Source of the DNA: Ehretia macrophylla
Taxonomy: Eukaryota; Streptophyta; Magnoliopsida; Boraginales; Ehretiaceae
Assembly: GCA_037974665.1 (NCBI GenBank)
Contig: CM075783.1
Coordinates: 14,478,762 to 14,542,761 of the forward strand
Reading direction: 5' to 3'
Length of the DNA stretch: 64,000 bases
In this document: positions 47,401 to 59,549 of the stretch, piece by piece
Position numbering within the stretch: the stretch's first letter is position 1
How the letters are laid out: every line of letters starts with the position of its first letter
Notes under the pieces: generated by a model
The model's input: only the letters and a program-made list of their open reading frames with translations
Databases searched by the model: none
What the model was told of the DNA's origin: nothing
Made by a program: the position numbers and the translations under genes

Positions 47401-50400
47401 TGCTTATATTAATTCAGTAAATTATACTTGTATTATTGAATGCTAATGCCATCCATTTTCTTCCGAATCAAGTTAACCCATGCTGATAGTGGGTTCAAAG
47501 GCTCCCTACACCAAACCTTGCACAAGAAGGTTTTTCGACAATTCCATCCCATGCCAATTCCAAATGAGATGCCCAAAAAGGTTGGTAACTAGAATTTTCA
47601 ATTTTAATATATTTTCACTTTTTGTGTATTACCTACGGATAATACACAAAATCCAATCCGATTCAAATGGATTCTGTAAGGGTTTGCTAAATTCTTTGTT
47701 AATTAGTAGATGAGTTAAATCCATCAATTTATCCAAAAATCCCATTGGGTAAAATGGATTTATCTTATGAGTTATTGCATATATTAATTCAGTAAATTAT
47801 ACTTGTATTATTGAAAGCTAATGTCATCCACTTTCTTCCGAATCAAGTTAACCCATGCTGATAATGGGTTCAAAGGCTCCCTACACCAAACCTTGCACAA
47901 GCAGGTTTTTCGACAATTCCATCCCATGCCAATTCCAAATGAGATGCCCAAAATGGTTGGTAACAAGAATTTTCAATTTTAATCTATTTTCACTTTTTGT
48001 GTATTAGCTACAGATAATACACAAAATCCAATCCGATTCAAATGGATTCTGTAAGGGTTTGCTAAATTCTGTGTTAATTAGTAGATGAGTTAAATCCATC
48101 AATTTATCCTTAAATCCCATTGGGTAAAATGCATTTATTTTATGAGTTATTGCTTATATTAATTCAGTAAATTATATTTGTATTATTGAATGCTAATGTC
48201 ATCCACTTTTTCCCGAATCAAGTTAACCCTTGCTGCTAGTGGGTTCAAAGGCTCCCAACACCGAACCTTGCACAAGCAGGTTTTTCGACAATTCCATCCC
48301 AAGCCGATTCCAACTGAAATGCCCAAAATGGTTGGTAACTATAAATTTTCAATTTTAATATATTTTCACTTTTTGTGTATTAGCTACGGATAATACACAA
48401 AATCCATTCCCATTCAAATGGATTCTGTAAGGGTTTGCTAAATTCTGTGTTAATTAGTAGATGATTTAAATCCATCAGTTTTTCCTATAATCCCATTGGG
48501 TAAAATGGATTTATCTTATGAGTTATTGCTTATATTAATTCAGTAAATTATACTTATATTAATGAATGCTAATATCATCCACTTTCTTCCGAATCAACTT
48601 ACCCATGTTGCTAGAGGGTTCAAAGGCTCCCTACACCAAACCTTGCACAAGCAGGTTTTTCGACAATTCCATCCCATGCCGATTCCAAATGAGATGCCAA
48701 AATGGTTGGTAACAATAAATTTTCATTTTAAAATATTTTCACATTATGGGTATTAGCTACGGATAATACACAAAATTCATTCCTATTCAAATGGATACTG
48801 TAAGGGTTTGCTAGATTCTGTGTTAATTAATAGATGAGTTAAATCATCAGTTTATGCTAAAATCCCATTGGGTAAAATGGATTTATCTTATGAGTTATTG
48901 CTTATATTAATTCCGTAAATTATACTTGTATTATTGAATGCTATTGTCATCCACTTTCTTCCGAATCAAGTTAACCCATGCTACTAGTGGGTTTAAAGGC
49001 TCCCTACACCAATCCTTGCACAAGCAGGTTTTTCGACAATTCCATCCCATGCCGATTCCAAAAGAGATGCCCAAAATGGTTGGTAATTAGAATTTTCAAT
49101 TTTAATATATTTTCACTTTTTGTGTATTAGCTACGGATAATACACAAAATCCATTCCCATTCAAATGGATTCTGTAAGGGTTTGCTAAGTTCTACGTTAA
49201 TTAGTTGATGAGTTAAATCCATCAGTTTATCCTAAAATCCCATTGGGTAAAATGGATTTATCTTATGAGTTATTGCTTATATTAATTCAGTAAATTATAC
49301 TTGTATTATTGAATCCTAATGTCATCCACTTTCTTCCGAATCAAGTTAACCCATGCAGCTAGTGGGTTCAAAGGCTCCCTATACCAAACCTTGCACAAGC
49401 AGGTTTTTCGACAATTCCATCCCATGCCGACTCCAACTGAGATGCCCAAAATGGTTGGTAACTATAAATTTTCCATTTTAAAATATTTTCACTTTTTGGG
49501 TATTAGCTACGGATAATACACAAAATCCATTCCTATTCAAATGGATTCTGTAAGGGTTTGCTAAATTATATGTTAATTAGTAGATGAGTTAAATCCATCA
49601 GTTTATCCTAAAATCCCATTAGGTAAAATGGATTTATCTTATGAGTTATTGCAAATATTAATTCAGTAAATTATACTTGTATTATTGAATACTAATGTCA
49701 TCCACTTTCTTCCGAATCAAGTTAACCCATGCTGCTAGTGGGTTCAAAGGCTCCCCACACCAAACCTTGCACAAGCAGGTTTTTCGTCAATTCCATCCCA
49801 TTCCGATTCCAACTAAGATGCACAAAATGGTTGGTAACTATAAATTTTCAATTTTAATATATTTTCACTTTTTGTGTATCAGCTACGGATAATACACAAA
49901 ATCCATCCCGATTCAAATGGATTCTATAAGGGTTTGCTAAATTCTGTGTTAATTAGTAGATGAGTTAAATCCATCAGTTTATCCTAAAATCCCATTGGGT
50001 TAAATGGATTTATCTTATGAGTTATTGTTTATATTAATTCAGTAAATTATACTTGTAATATTGAATGCTAATATCATCCACTTTCTTCCGAATCAAGTTA
50101 ACCGATGCTGCTAGTGAGTTCAAAGGCTCCCTACACCAAACCTTGCACAAGCAGGTTTTTTGACAATTCCATCCCATGCCGATTCCAACTGAGATGCCCA
50201 AAATGGTTGGTAACTATAAATTTTCAATTTTAATATATTTTCACTTTTTGTGTATTAGCTACGGATAATACACAAAATACATTCCGATTCAAATGGATTC
50301 TGTAAGGGTTTTCTAAATTTTATGTTAATTAGTAGATGAGTTAAATCCATCAGTTTTTCCTAAAATCCCATTGGGTAAAATGGATTTATCTTATGAGTTA

Positions 50401-52765
50401 TTGCTTATATTAATTCAGTAAATTATACTTGTATTATTGAATGCTAATATCATCCACTTTCTTCCTAATCAAGTTAACCGATGCTGCTAGTGAGTTCAAA
50501 GGCTCCCTACACCAAACCTTGCACAAGCAGGTTTTTTGACAATTCCATCCCATGCCGATTCCAACTGAGATGCCCAAAATGGTTGGTAACTATAAATTTT
50601 CAATTTTAATATATTTTCACTTTTTGTTTATTAGCTACGGATAATACACAAAATCCATTCCCATTCAAATGGATTCTGTAAGGGTTTGCTAAATTCTGTG
50701 TTAATTAGTAGATGATTTAAATCCATCAGTTTTTCCTATAATCCCATTGGGTAAAATGGATTTATCTTATGAGTTATTGCTTATATTAATTCAGTAAATT
50801 ATACTTGTATTATTGAATGCTAATATCATCCACTTTCTTCCTAATCAAGTTAACCCATGCTGCTAGTGGATTCAAAGGCTCCCTACACCAAACCTTGCAC
50901 AAGCAGGTTTTTCGAAAATTCCATCCCATGCCGATTCCAAATGAGATGCCCAAAATGGTTGGTAACTATAAATTTTCAATTTTAATATATTTTCACTTTT
51001 TGTGTATTAGCCACGTATAATACACAAAATCCATTCCGATTCAAATGGATTCTGTAAGGGTTTGCTAAATTCTGTGTTAATTAGTAGACGAGTTAAATCC
51101 ATCAGTTTATCCTAAAATCCCATTGGGTAAAATGGATTTATCTTATGAGTTATTGGAAATATTAATTCAGTAAATTATACTTGTATTATTGAATGCTAAT
51201 GTCATCCACTTTCTTCCGAATCAAGTTAACCCATGCTGCTTGTGGGTTCAAAGGCTCCCGACACCAAACCTTCCACAAGCAGGTTTTTCGACAATTCCAT
51301 CCCATCCCTATTCCAACCGAGATGCCCAAAATGGTTGGTAACTATAAATTTTCAATTTTAACATATTTTCACTTTTTGTGTATTAGCAACGGATAATACA
51401 CAAAATCCATTCCCATTCAAATGGATTCTGTAAGGGTTTGCTAAATTCTGTGTTAATTAGTAGATGAGTTAAATCTATCAGTCTATCCTAAAATCCCATT
51501 GGGTAAAATGGATTTATCTTATGAGTTATTGCTTATATTAATTCAGCAAATTATACTTGTTTTATTGAATGCTAATGTCATCCACTTTCTTCCGAATCAA
51601 GTTAACCCATGCTGCTTGTGGGTTCAAAGGTTCCCGACACCAAACCTTCCACAAGCAGGTTTTTCGACAATTCCATCCTATGCCTATTCCAACCGAGATG
51701 CCCAAAATGGTTGGTAACTATAAATTTTCAATTTTAACATATTTTCACTTTTTGTGTATTAGCTACGCATAATACACAAAAATCTATTCCCATTCAATTG
51801 GATTCTGTAAGGGTTTACTAAATTATGTGTTAATTAGTAGATGAGTTAAATCCATCAGTCTATCCTAAAATCCAATTGGGTAAAATGGATTTATCGTATG
51901 AGTTATTGCTTATATTAATTCAGTAAATTATACTTGTTTTATTGAATGCTAATGTCATCCACTTTCTTCCAAATCAAGTTAACCCATGCTGCTTGTGGGT
52001 TCAAAGGCTCCCGACACCAAACCTTACACAAGCAGGTTTTTCGACAATTCCATCCCATGCCTATTCAAAACGAGATGCCCAAAACGGTTGGTAACTATAA
52101 ATTTTCAATTTTAATATATTTTCACATTTTGTGTATTAGCTACGGATAATACACAAAATCCATTCCCATTCAAATGGATTCTTTAAGGGTTTGCTAAATT
52201 CTGTGTTAATTAATAGATGAGTTAAATCCATCAGTTTATCCTAAAATCCCTTTGGGTAAAATGGATTTATCTTACGAGTTATTGCTTATATTAATTCAGT
52301 AAATTATACTTGTATTATGGAATGCTAATGTCATCCACTTTCTTCCGAATCAAGTTAACCCATGCTGCTATTGGGTTCAAAGGCTCCCTATACCAAACCT
52401 TGCACAAGCAAGTTTTTCGACAAATCCATCCCATGCCGACTCCACCTGAGATGCACAAAATGGTTGGTAACTATAAATTTTCAATTTTAATATATTTTCA
52501 CTTTTTGGGTATTTGCTACGGATAATACACAAAATCCATTCCGATTAAAATGGATTCCGTAAGGGTTTTCTAAATTCTGTGTCAATTAGTAGAAGAGTTA
52601 AATCAATCAGTTTATCCCAAAACCCTATTGGGTAAAATGGATTTATCTTATGAGTTATTGCAAATATAAATTCAGTATATTATACTTGTATTATTGAATG
52701 CTAATGTCATCCACTTTCTTCCGAATCAAGTTAACCCATGCTGCTTGGGGGTTCAAAGGCTCCCC
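44414..52765. repeat. 376-bp satellite array, tract 4 (about 23 units)
   Basis: The longest uninterrupted tract, about 8.35 kb. Landmarks from about 44463 to 52730 span 22 periods of close to 376 bp. Local duplication is visible: the units near 50100 and 50475 share private variants, as do those near 51224, 51600 and 51977. The tract ends at 52765 where B3 is inserted. The many 60-72-codon plus-strand frames are the same stretch of monomer and are not genes. Confidence 0.95.
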
Positions 52766-55231
52766 TGTCACGCCCCAACTCGGCCCCACTTACAATCAGT
52801 CAGGACGCAACGGAATTTCGGCAGCATAACGACAGTAAATAGATTACCGAGGTTCTAAACCAACCTCATTAATAACATTAAACATCCAATTCTATAACCA
52901 TACAAACAACAACTCCTCAACAGCATAACAACACACAACATAACCTTAATATACAATAATCAGTCTTCGTTATCTGCTTCCGTTCCAACATAACATACAA
53001 TACCTCAACCTTATCATACATTTCAAAAATAAGTTGAGACCCAACTAACAACTTAACCATAAACGAAAGAAAGCCACTAAGTTAACATCATTTGGGTCAT
53101 CATCTTTTCAACATCTATTATAATAGTCTACTAAGCTAATGTACATAACATTAAACAACATAGAATCATGGATAAGACTCAGGAACATATGACTCGTCCA
53201 TGTAAGGCACATTTTCCTCCTCAGGAGGCACGTACCCGTAATCTGGCTCTGCAACACCTGTAAGCATGCAATAATAGAGAGTGAACTTATATACATAAGC
53301 CCAGTAAGGATCCGATAGATCTCGAGCAAGGTCTACTAAACTCCTTGGAATAATCCTTTGAGTCAGTAAACACACAATAACACAAATAATACTATCATCA
53401 CATAGCTATATAACCAATCAATAAAGGATACTCTATTTGGTGTAGCTCCAAACGCCATCACGATCTCTACCGTTCTTCTTATAACTCCCCATTACTCACG
53501 CACCCGAGGTACCTCACTAGCCCTTCCCTCCATGACACCTCCATCATGCGAGCTGGGGGTAGCCTATGGCAGTCATGCCGTTATCAACCCGACAGCCCAA
53601 CGCTGCCCGAGAGGTGGCACACACATACCAAGACTCCATAATCATCATCAATCATCAATCAAACATTTGGGAGATCAGCAACGAAAGTGCCCGATTCCCG
53701 AACTCAATAATAATCAATCAATAATATGGGAGATCAGCAACAAAAGTGCCCGATTCCCGAAATCAATAATAATCAATCAATAACATCAATATAACATCAA
53801 TATTTAATTAAACAACAAACAACTAAGTTAGATGACAAAGTAGGCCATCTAACCGGACATGCATTATATACACAAATAAACCCTAAATTACTCATCAACA
53901 ATTCACCATTCAACACTCAAACACCACCCAACCATCTAAAGGCATCGTTCAAGAAATTAAAGAATGACAACCTAAACTTCCAAAATTCATAACTTAAAAT
54001 CTACTAATCCAAACATTGCCAAATCTGTTTCTATCACTCACCCATACAACCTACTACATTAACTCTCTCTAAAATCCACCATAACACCTCCAAATCATGC
54101 CCGATAACCCTAAAACCCTAGGATGTCTTGGCTGGATTTTCTGGATTTTCACACGAACAATGTAATCGAAAATTCGGCATTACAACAGCGCTAACACGTA
54201 ATTATCAAGTATTTAGAAATTGACGGCAATCGATTTCGATCAACACAACTCATTTAATTCAACTTTGAACATTTTAATCAAAATTAAATACCCGAAAAAT
54301 AAAAATTATGCTACATCCGACAAAAATTCATAGTATTGCATCAAAATGATCCCTAGCATGCAAGGAGCAATAATCTATCATCAGATTTCAATTCTAACGG
54401 TTAAATTTTCATTTATGAGCAAAAGTATAAAAATGACATTTTGAGATCTAGAATTTTTCTCTCATCTTTGATGCGATATAAGCCTAGGAATGCGTGCTAT
54501 GCGTTCCCAACAAGCAGAATCCAAGTCGGTGCGAAGTTCTACGGACAAAAACCAAGTTTTTCTTTGAAAAATTGGATTGAAAAGCTTTGAAATCTCTTTT
54601 CTTTTTCTCTCCTCCTTCTCACGGCAATGTGTGTGTTTGTGATGGTGTTTTTGTGTTGTGTGAGTGTGTGTAGGTGATATAAGCTTATATGGTCAATAAT
54701 TAAATAAAGTCAAGGTTAATTTAAATTGGTATTTTTGTGTTTTAATGACTTTAAACTCATTTTATTGCTCACCAAGGCTCAAAATAATTATGCAACCCCC
54801 AAGATATCTCAAGTGGATTATTTTTAGGTGACAAGAAGTTTTACAATCCAACAATTTCACCCGAGTCGGCTTAAAACTCGATTTTCGCAAAAGTCGGTGT
54901 AAAAACCTTAATAAATTCTTAAGCCGATTTGAAATCCGTTTTCATCAAACACAGGTCTATTAAAGTCCGTGGACTAGGTCTAAAAGGGTTAAAAAGACCA
55001 GTTTCAAAATTTTAGCGGACGTGCGTCCAAAATACTATTTACTAAAAATTGACGATAAAATTTTTGACTCCGTTTTTTATAAAAATTTCATGAATGCACA
55101 TTTAGCACGTATTAGGAGTATTGACATCAAAATTATAACTTTCTAGGTCCTATAGCACATAAACAGATCATATGCACGCAAAACTAGGTATAGCACGTAA
55201 AACGAGATAAGCAGGAAAATGGGGTTTCACA
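52766..55231 (-). repeat. B3 3' LTR (2466 bp)
   Basis: B-family LTR ending TGTCACG at 52766 and starting TGTGAAACCCC at 55231. It contains a 59-bp direct tandem duplication (from 53668 and 53727) absent from other B LTRs. Cassette at 53431-53258 (174 nt) with GTATCCTTT and a hairpin whose 3' arm is ATAAGTTC, still pairable as RNA through G-U pairs. Confidence 0.92.
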
Positions 55232-57135
55232 TTCTCCCCTCCTTATAGAAATTTCGTCCTCAAAATTCTTACTTGATGTACGGAATAGATCTGGGTATTG
55301 CTGCTGCATCTGATCTCGTCTCTCCCACGTAGCTTCCTCAATGCCGTGATGCTTCCACAACACCTTAACCATCGGAATCCTCTTCGACCTCAACTCTCGG
55401 TCCATCTGATCTAGAATACGAATCGGACGCTCGTCATAAGTCAAATTCTCTTGAAGCTGTAACGGTTCTGGCTCAAGAATATGAGAAGGATCCGGATTAT
55501 ACTTCCGCAAATTAGACACGTGAAATATATCGTGGACATTAGAGAAGTTCTCCGGTAAAGCTAACCGATATGCCAACTTACCAATCCTGCCAATAATCTC
55601 AAACGGCCCAACAAATCTCGGACTCAGCTTTCCACCTTTACCATAACGAGCAAACCCCTTTCGAGGAGACAATCTCAAGAAAACCCGATCTCCAACTGCA
55701 AACTCCAAGTCCCGACGATGCTTATCAGCATAACTCTTGAATCTACTCTGCGCCGTAAGCATTCTCTGCCTGATCAACTGAACATTCTCAATCTTCTCAA
55801 GAAGTTCTGGCATAATAGTCGGATCAACAGTCTTCATCTCTCCTACCTCGTCCCAATATAAAGGTGAACGGTACTTACGACCGTAAAGAGCTGCGAAAGG
55901 CGCCATCCCAATAGTAGCTTGATAACTATTGTTATAGGCAAACTCAGCAAGTGGTAGATGTTTCTCCCAGTTCTTCCCGAAGTCCAGAACACAAGCCCTA
56001 AGCATATCTTCCAGAATCTGAATAGTCCGCTCAGACTGACCGTCGGTCTGTGGATGATACGCGATACTGAAGTTCAACTGAGTACCCAAAGTCTCCTGAA
56101 GTTTCTCCCACAAACAAGAAGTAAATCGAGGATCTCGATCAGAGACAATACTAGATGGAATACCGTGAAGTCTAACAATCTGATCCAGATAGAGGTCCGT
56201 CAACTTTGTAACCTCATCTCCCATCCTCATTGTAATAAAATGAGTTGTCTTCGTCAAACGATCCACGATAACCCAAACTGCATCATTACCCCTCGGTGAT
56301 CTAGGCAACCCAGTGACGAAGTCCATCGTAATATGCTCCCATTTCCACTCTGGTATAGCCAACGGCTGAAGCAAACCTGCAGGTCGTTGATGCTTGGCTT
56401 TCACACTCTGACAAGTCAAACATCTAGACACAAACTGAGCAACCTCCCTCTTCATGTTGTTCCACCAGTAATGTTGCTTCAAATCCCGATACATCTTGGT
56501 TCCACTAGGATGAATAGTATATTTAGAATTATGAGCTTCCTCCAGAATACCTCGCCTCAAGCCCGGTTCATCGGGAACACAAACCCTGTTCCGAAACCGA
56601 AGAATACCGTCCTCATGCAGTTTGAAGTCAGACTAATCACCCGTGATCTGATCCTTGATCTTCTGAAGTTTAACATCAAGTTGCTGAGCTTCCCTGATTT
56701 GAGACAATAATAAAGGCTGAATACGGAGATGTGAACACATCACCCCAACCTGAGTCAACTCTAGTCTCCAATAACTAAACTCCTCAAGAACCTCCCACTT
56801 CTTGACAGCCAAACAAGAAATACTAGCCTTCCGGCTGAGAGCATCTGCTACAACATTTGCCTTTCCAGGCAGATAATTGATAGAAAAATTATAATCTCCA
56901 AGAAGCTCCATCCACCTCCGCTGGCGCATATTCAACTCCTTCTGTGAGAACAAGTACTTCAGACTCTTATGATCAGTGAAAATTTCAAACTTACTTCCCC
57001 ACAGATAATGACGCCACTTCTTGAGTGCAAAGACAATGGCTGCCAACTCAAGATCATGAGTCGGATAATTTTCTTCATAAGGTTTCAACTTTCGAGAAGC
57101 ATAGGCAATAACTCGGCCATCCTCCATAAGAACAC
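55232..57135 (-). pseudogene. B3 pol remnant (RNase H to chromodomain)
   Basis: Shows RNase H ([17 protein letters not shown]), integrase ([15 protein letters not shown]), RFVGPFEI and chromodomain [16 protein letters not shown], close to B1. At least one break is present besides the B4 insertion, which removed contact with the upstream part of pol. The hairpin beside the polypurine tract is at 55267-55250. Confidence 0.9.
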
Positions 57136-59549
57136 TGTCACGCCCCAACTCGACCCCACCTACAATCAGTCAGGACACAACGGAATTTCGGCAGTATAAC
57201 GACAGTAAATAGGACTCCGAGGCTCTAAACCAACCTCAACAGAACATCATACATCAACTCCATAAACCATACAACAAACAACTCAATAAAATAACAACAT
57301 ACATCATAACCATGTTATACCATAAACATCCTTCGTTATACGCCTCCGTTCTAACATAATACATAAACCTTAATATACATTACAAAAACATATTTAGCCA
57401 ATCTAGCAACCTAATCATAAACAAAAGGAAGGCTACTAAGACAACATCACTAATTCATTATCTTTTCAACATCTTTTACATAATGAACTACAAAGCATAT
57501 AAAAGTCGATTAAGTTAATTTACAAGATAATAAAACATATACAACATCACGGATAAGACTCTGGAACATAGGACTCATCCACGTAAGGCACATTTTCCTC
57601 TTCAGGAGGCACGTACCCGTAATCCTGCGATAGTACACCTGTAACATGCATTAATAGAGAGTGAGCTTATATACATAAGCCCAGTGAGGATCCGATAGAT
57701 CTCGAGCAAGGTCTACTAAACTCCTTGGAATAATCCTTTGAGTCAGTAAACACACAATAACATCAATAATACTATCATCACATAACTATATGACCATTCA
57801 ATAAAGGATACTCTCTCTAGTTGGTGTAGCTCCAAACGCCATCACGATCTCAACCGTTCTTCTTATAACTCCCCATTACTCACGCACCCGAGGTACCTCA
57901 CTAGCCCCTTCCCTCCATGACATCTCCGTCATGCGAGCTGGGGGTAGCCTATGGCAGTCATGCCGTTATCAACCCGACAGCCCGACGCTGCCCGAGAGGT
58001 GGCACACACATACCAAGACTCCATATTCATCAATCATCATGCAAGCATAAATCAATCAATCAATTGGGAGATCAGCAACAAGAGTGCCCGATTCCCGCAT
58101 TCAATAATAATCAATCAATAACATCAATATAACATCAATATTAAATTAAACAACAAACAACGTAGTTAGATGACAAAGTAGGCCATCTAACCGGACATGC
58201 ATAATATACATAATTAAACCCTAAATTACTCAACAACGACTCACCATTCATCACTCGAACACTACCCAACCATCTAAGGCATCGTTCAAGAAATTAAAGA
58301 ATGACAACCTAAACTTCTAAAATTCATAACTTACAATCTACTAATCCAAACATTGCCAAATCAGTTCCTATCACTCACCCATTCAACCTACTACATTAGC
58401 CCTCTCGGAAATCCACCATAACCCCTCCAATTCATGCCCGATAACCCTAAAATCCTAAGATGTCATGGCTGGATTTTCCGGATTTTCACACAAACAATGT
58501 AATCGAAAATTCGGCATTACAACAGCGCTAACACGTAATTATCAAGTATTTAGAAATCGACGGCAATCGATTTCGATCAACACAACTCATTTAATTCAAC
58601 TTTGAACATTTTAATCAAAATTAAATACCCGAAAAATAAAAATTATGCTACATCCGACAAAAATTCATAGTATTGCATCAAAATGATCCCTAGCATGCAA
58701 GGAGCAATAATCTATCATCAGATTTCAATTCTAACGGTTAAATTTTCATTTATGAGCAAAAGTATAAAAATGACATTTTGAGATCTAGAATCTTTGATGT
58801 GTTTGGATGCAAGAAATGTGTATAATGGATGCCAAACAATCAATTTCAAGCTTTGAATCACTCAATTCGGCTTTGAAACGCAAAATCTGTGAGAAAAATG
58901 CTTTGAAAATGCCTTTATCTTTCTCCTCCAAAGAGCCACGGTTTTGTGTGTGTTTTTGGTGGTGTTTTGCTTTGTTTTTAATGTGTGTTGATCATATATT
59001 AAGCAAAGGTCATATAAATAAATAAAAGTCAAAGTGGAAACTAATTATTTTTAGTGTTTTCTTGACTTTAAATGCATTTTATTGATCACCAAACTTCAAA
59101 ACAATTATTCAACACCCAAGATAGCTCAAGTAAATTATTTTTTGGTGACAAGAAGTTTTACAATCAAACAATTTCACCCGAGTCGGCTTAAAACTCGATT
59201 TTCACAAAAGTCGGTGTAAAAACCCTAATAAATTCTTAAGCCGGTTTTAAAACCGTTTTAATCAAACACAGGTCTATTAAAGTCCGTGGACTAGGTCTAG
59301 AAGGGTTAAAAAGACCAGTTTCAAAATTATAGCGGACGTGTTTCGAAAACACTATTCACTGAAAATCGACGATAAAATTTCTGATCCCGTTTTTGATGAA
59401 AATTTCATGAATGCACATTTAGCACGTATTAGAAGTATTGACATCAAAATTATAACTTTCTAGGTCATATAGCACATAAACAGGTCAAGTGCATGCAAAA
59501 CGAGATAAAACACGTAAATCGGGTTAAAGCAGAAAAGTGGGTTTTCACA
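57136..59549 (-). repeat. B4 3' LTR (2414 bp)
   Basis: The first 1.43 kb (plus-strand order) differs from the right LTR at only about four sites. From about 58570 to 58770 it is identical to B3 (54229 onward) and differs sharply from its own partner. The rest, from about 58795, is a B4-type sequence. The cassette is at 57811-57639 (173 nt). Confidence 0.9.

Noticed and set aside
44414-52765. Recurrent ~67-codon plus-strand frames beginning MLMSSTFFRIKLTHAASGFKG in many satellite units
   Set aside because: They track the satellite monomer exactly, appear only in units with one subtype of a linked variant, and have no start context or domain. They are periodic by-products of the repeat.
44414-52765. 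Calling the locus a centromere
   Set aside because: A satellite plus chromoviruses also fits pericentromeric or other heterochromatin; sequence alone cannot decide.
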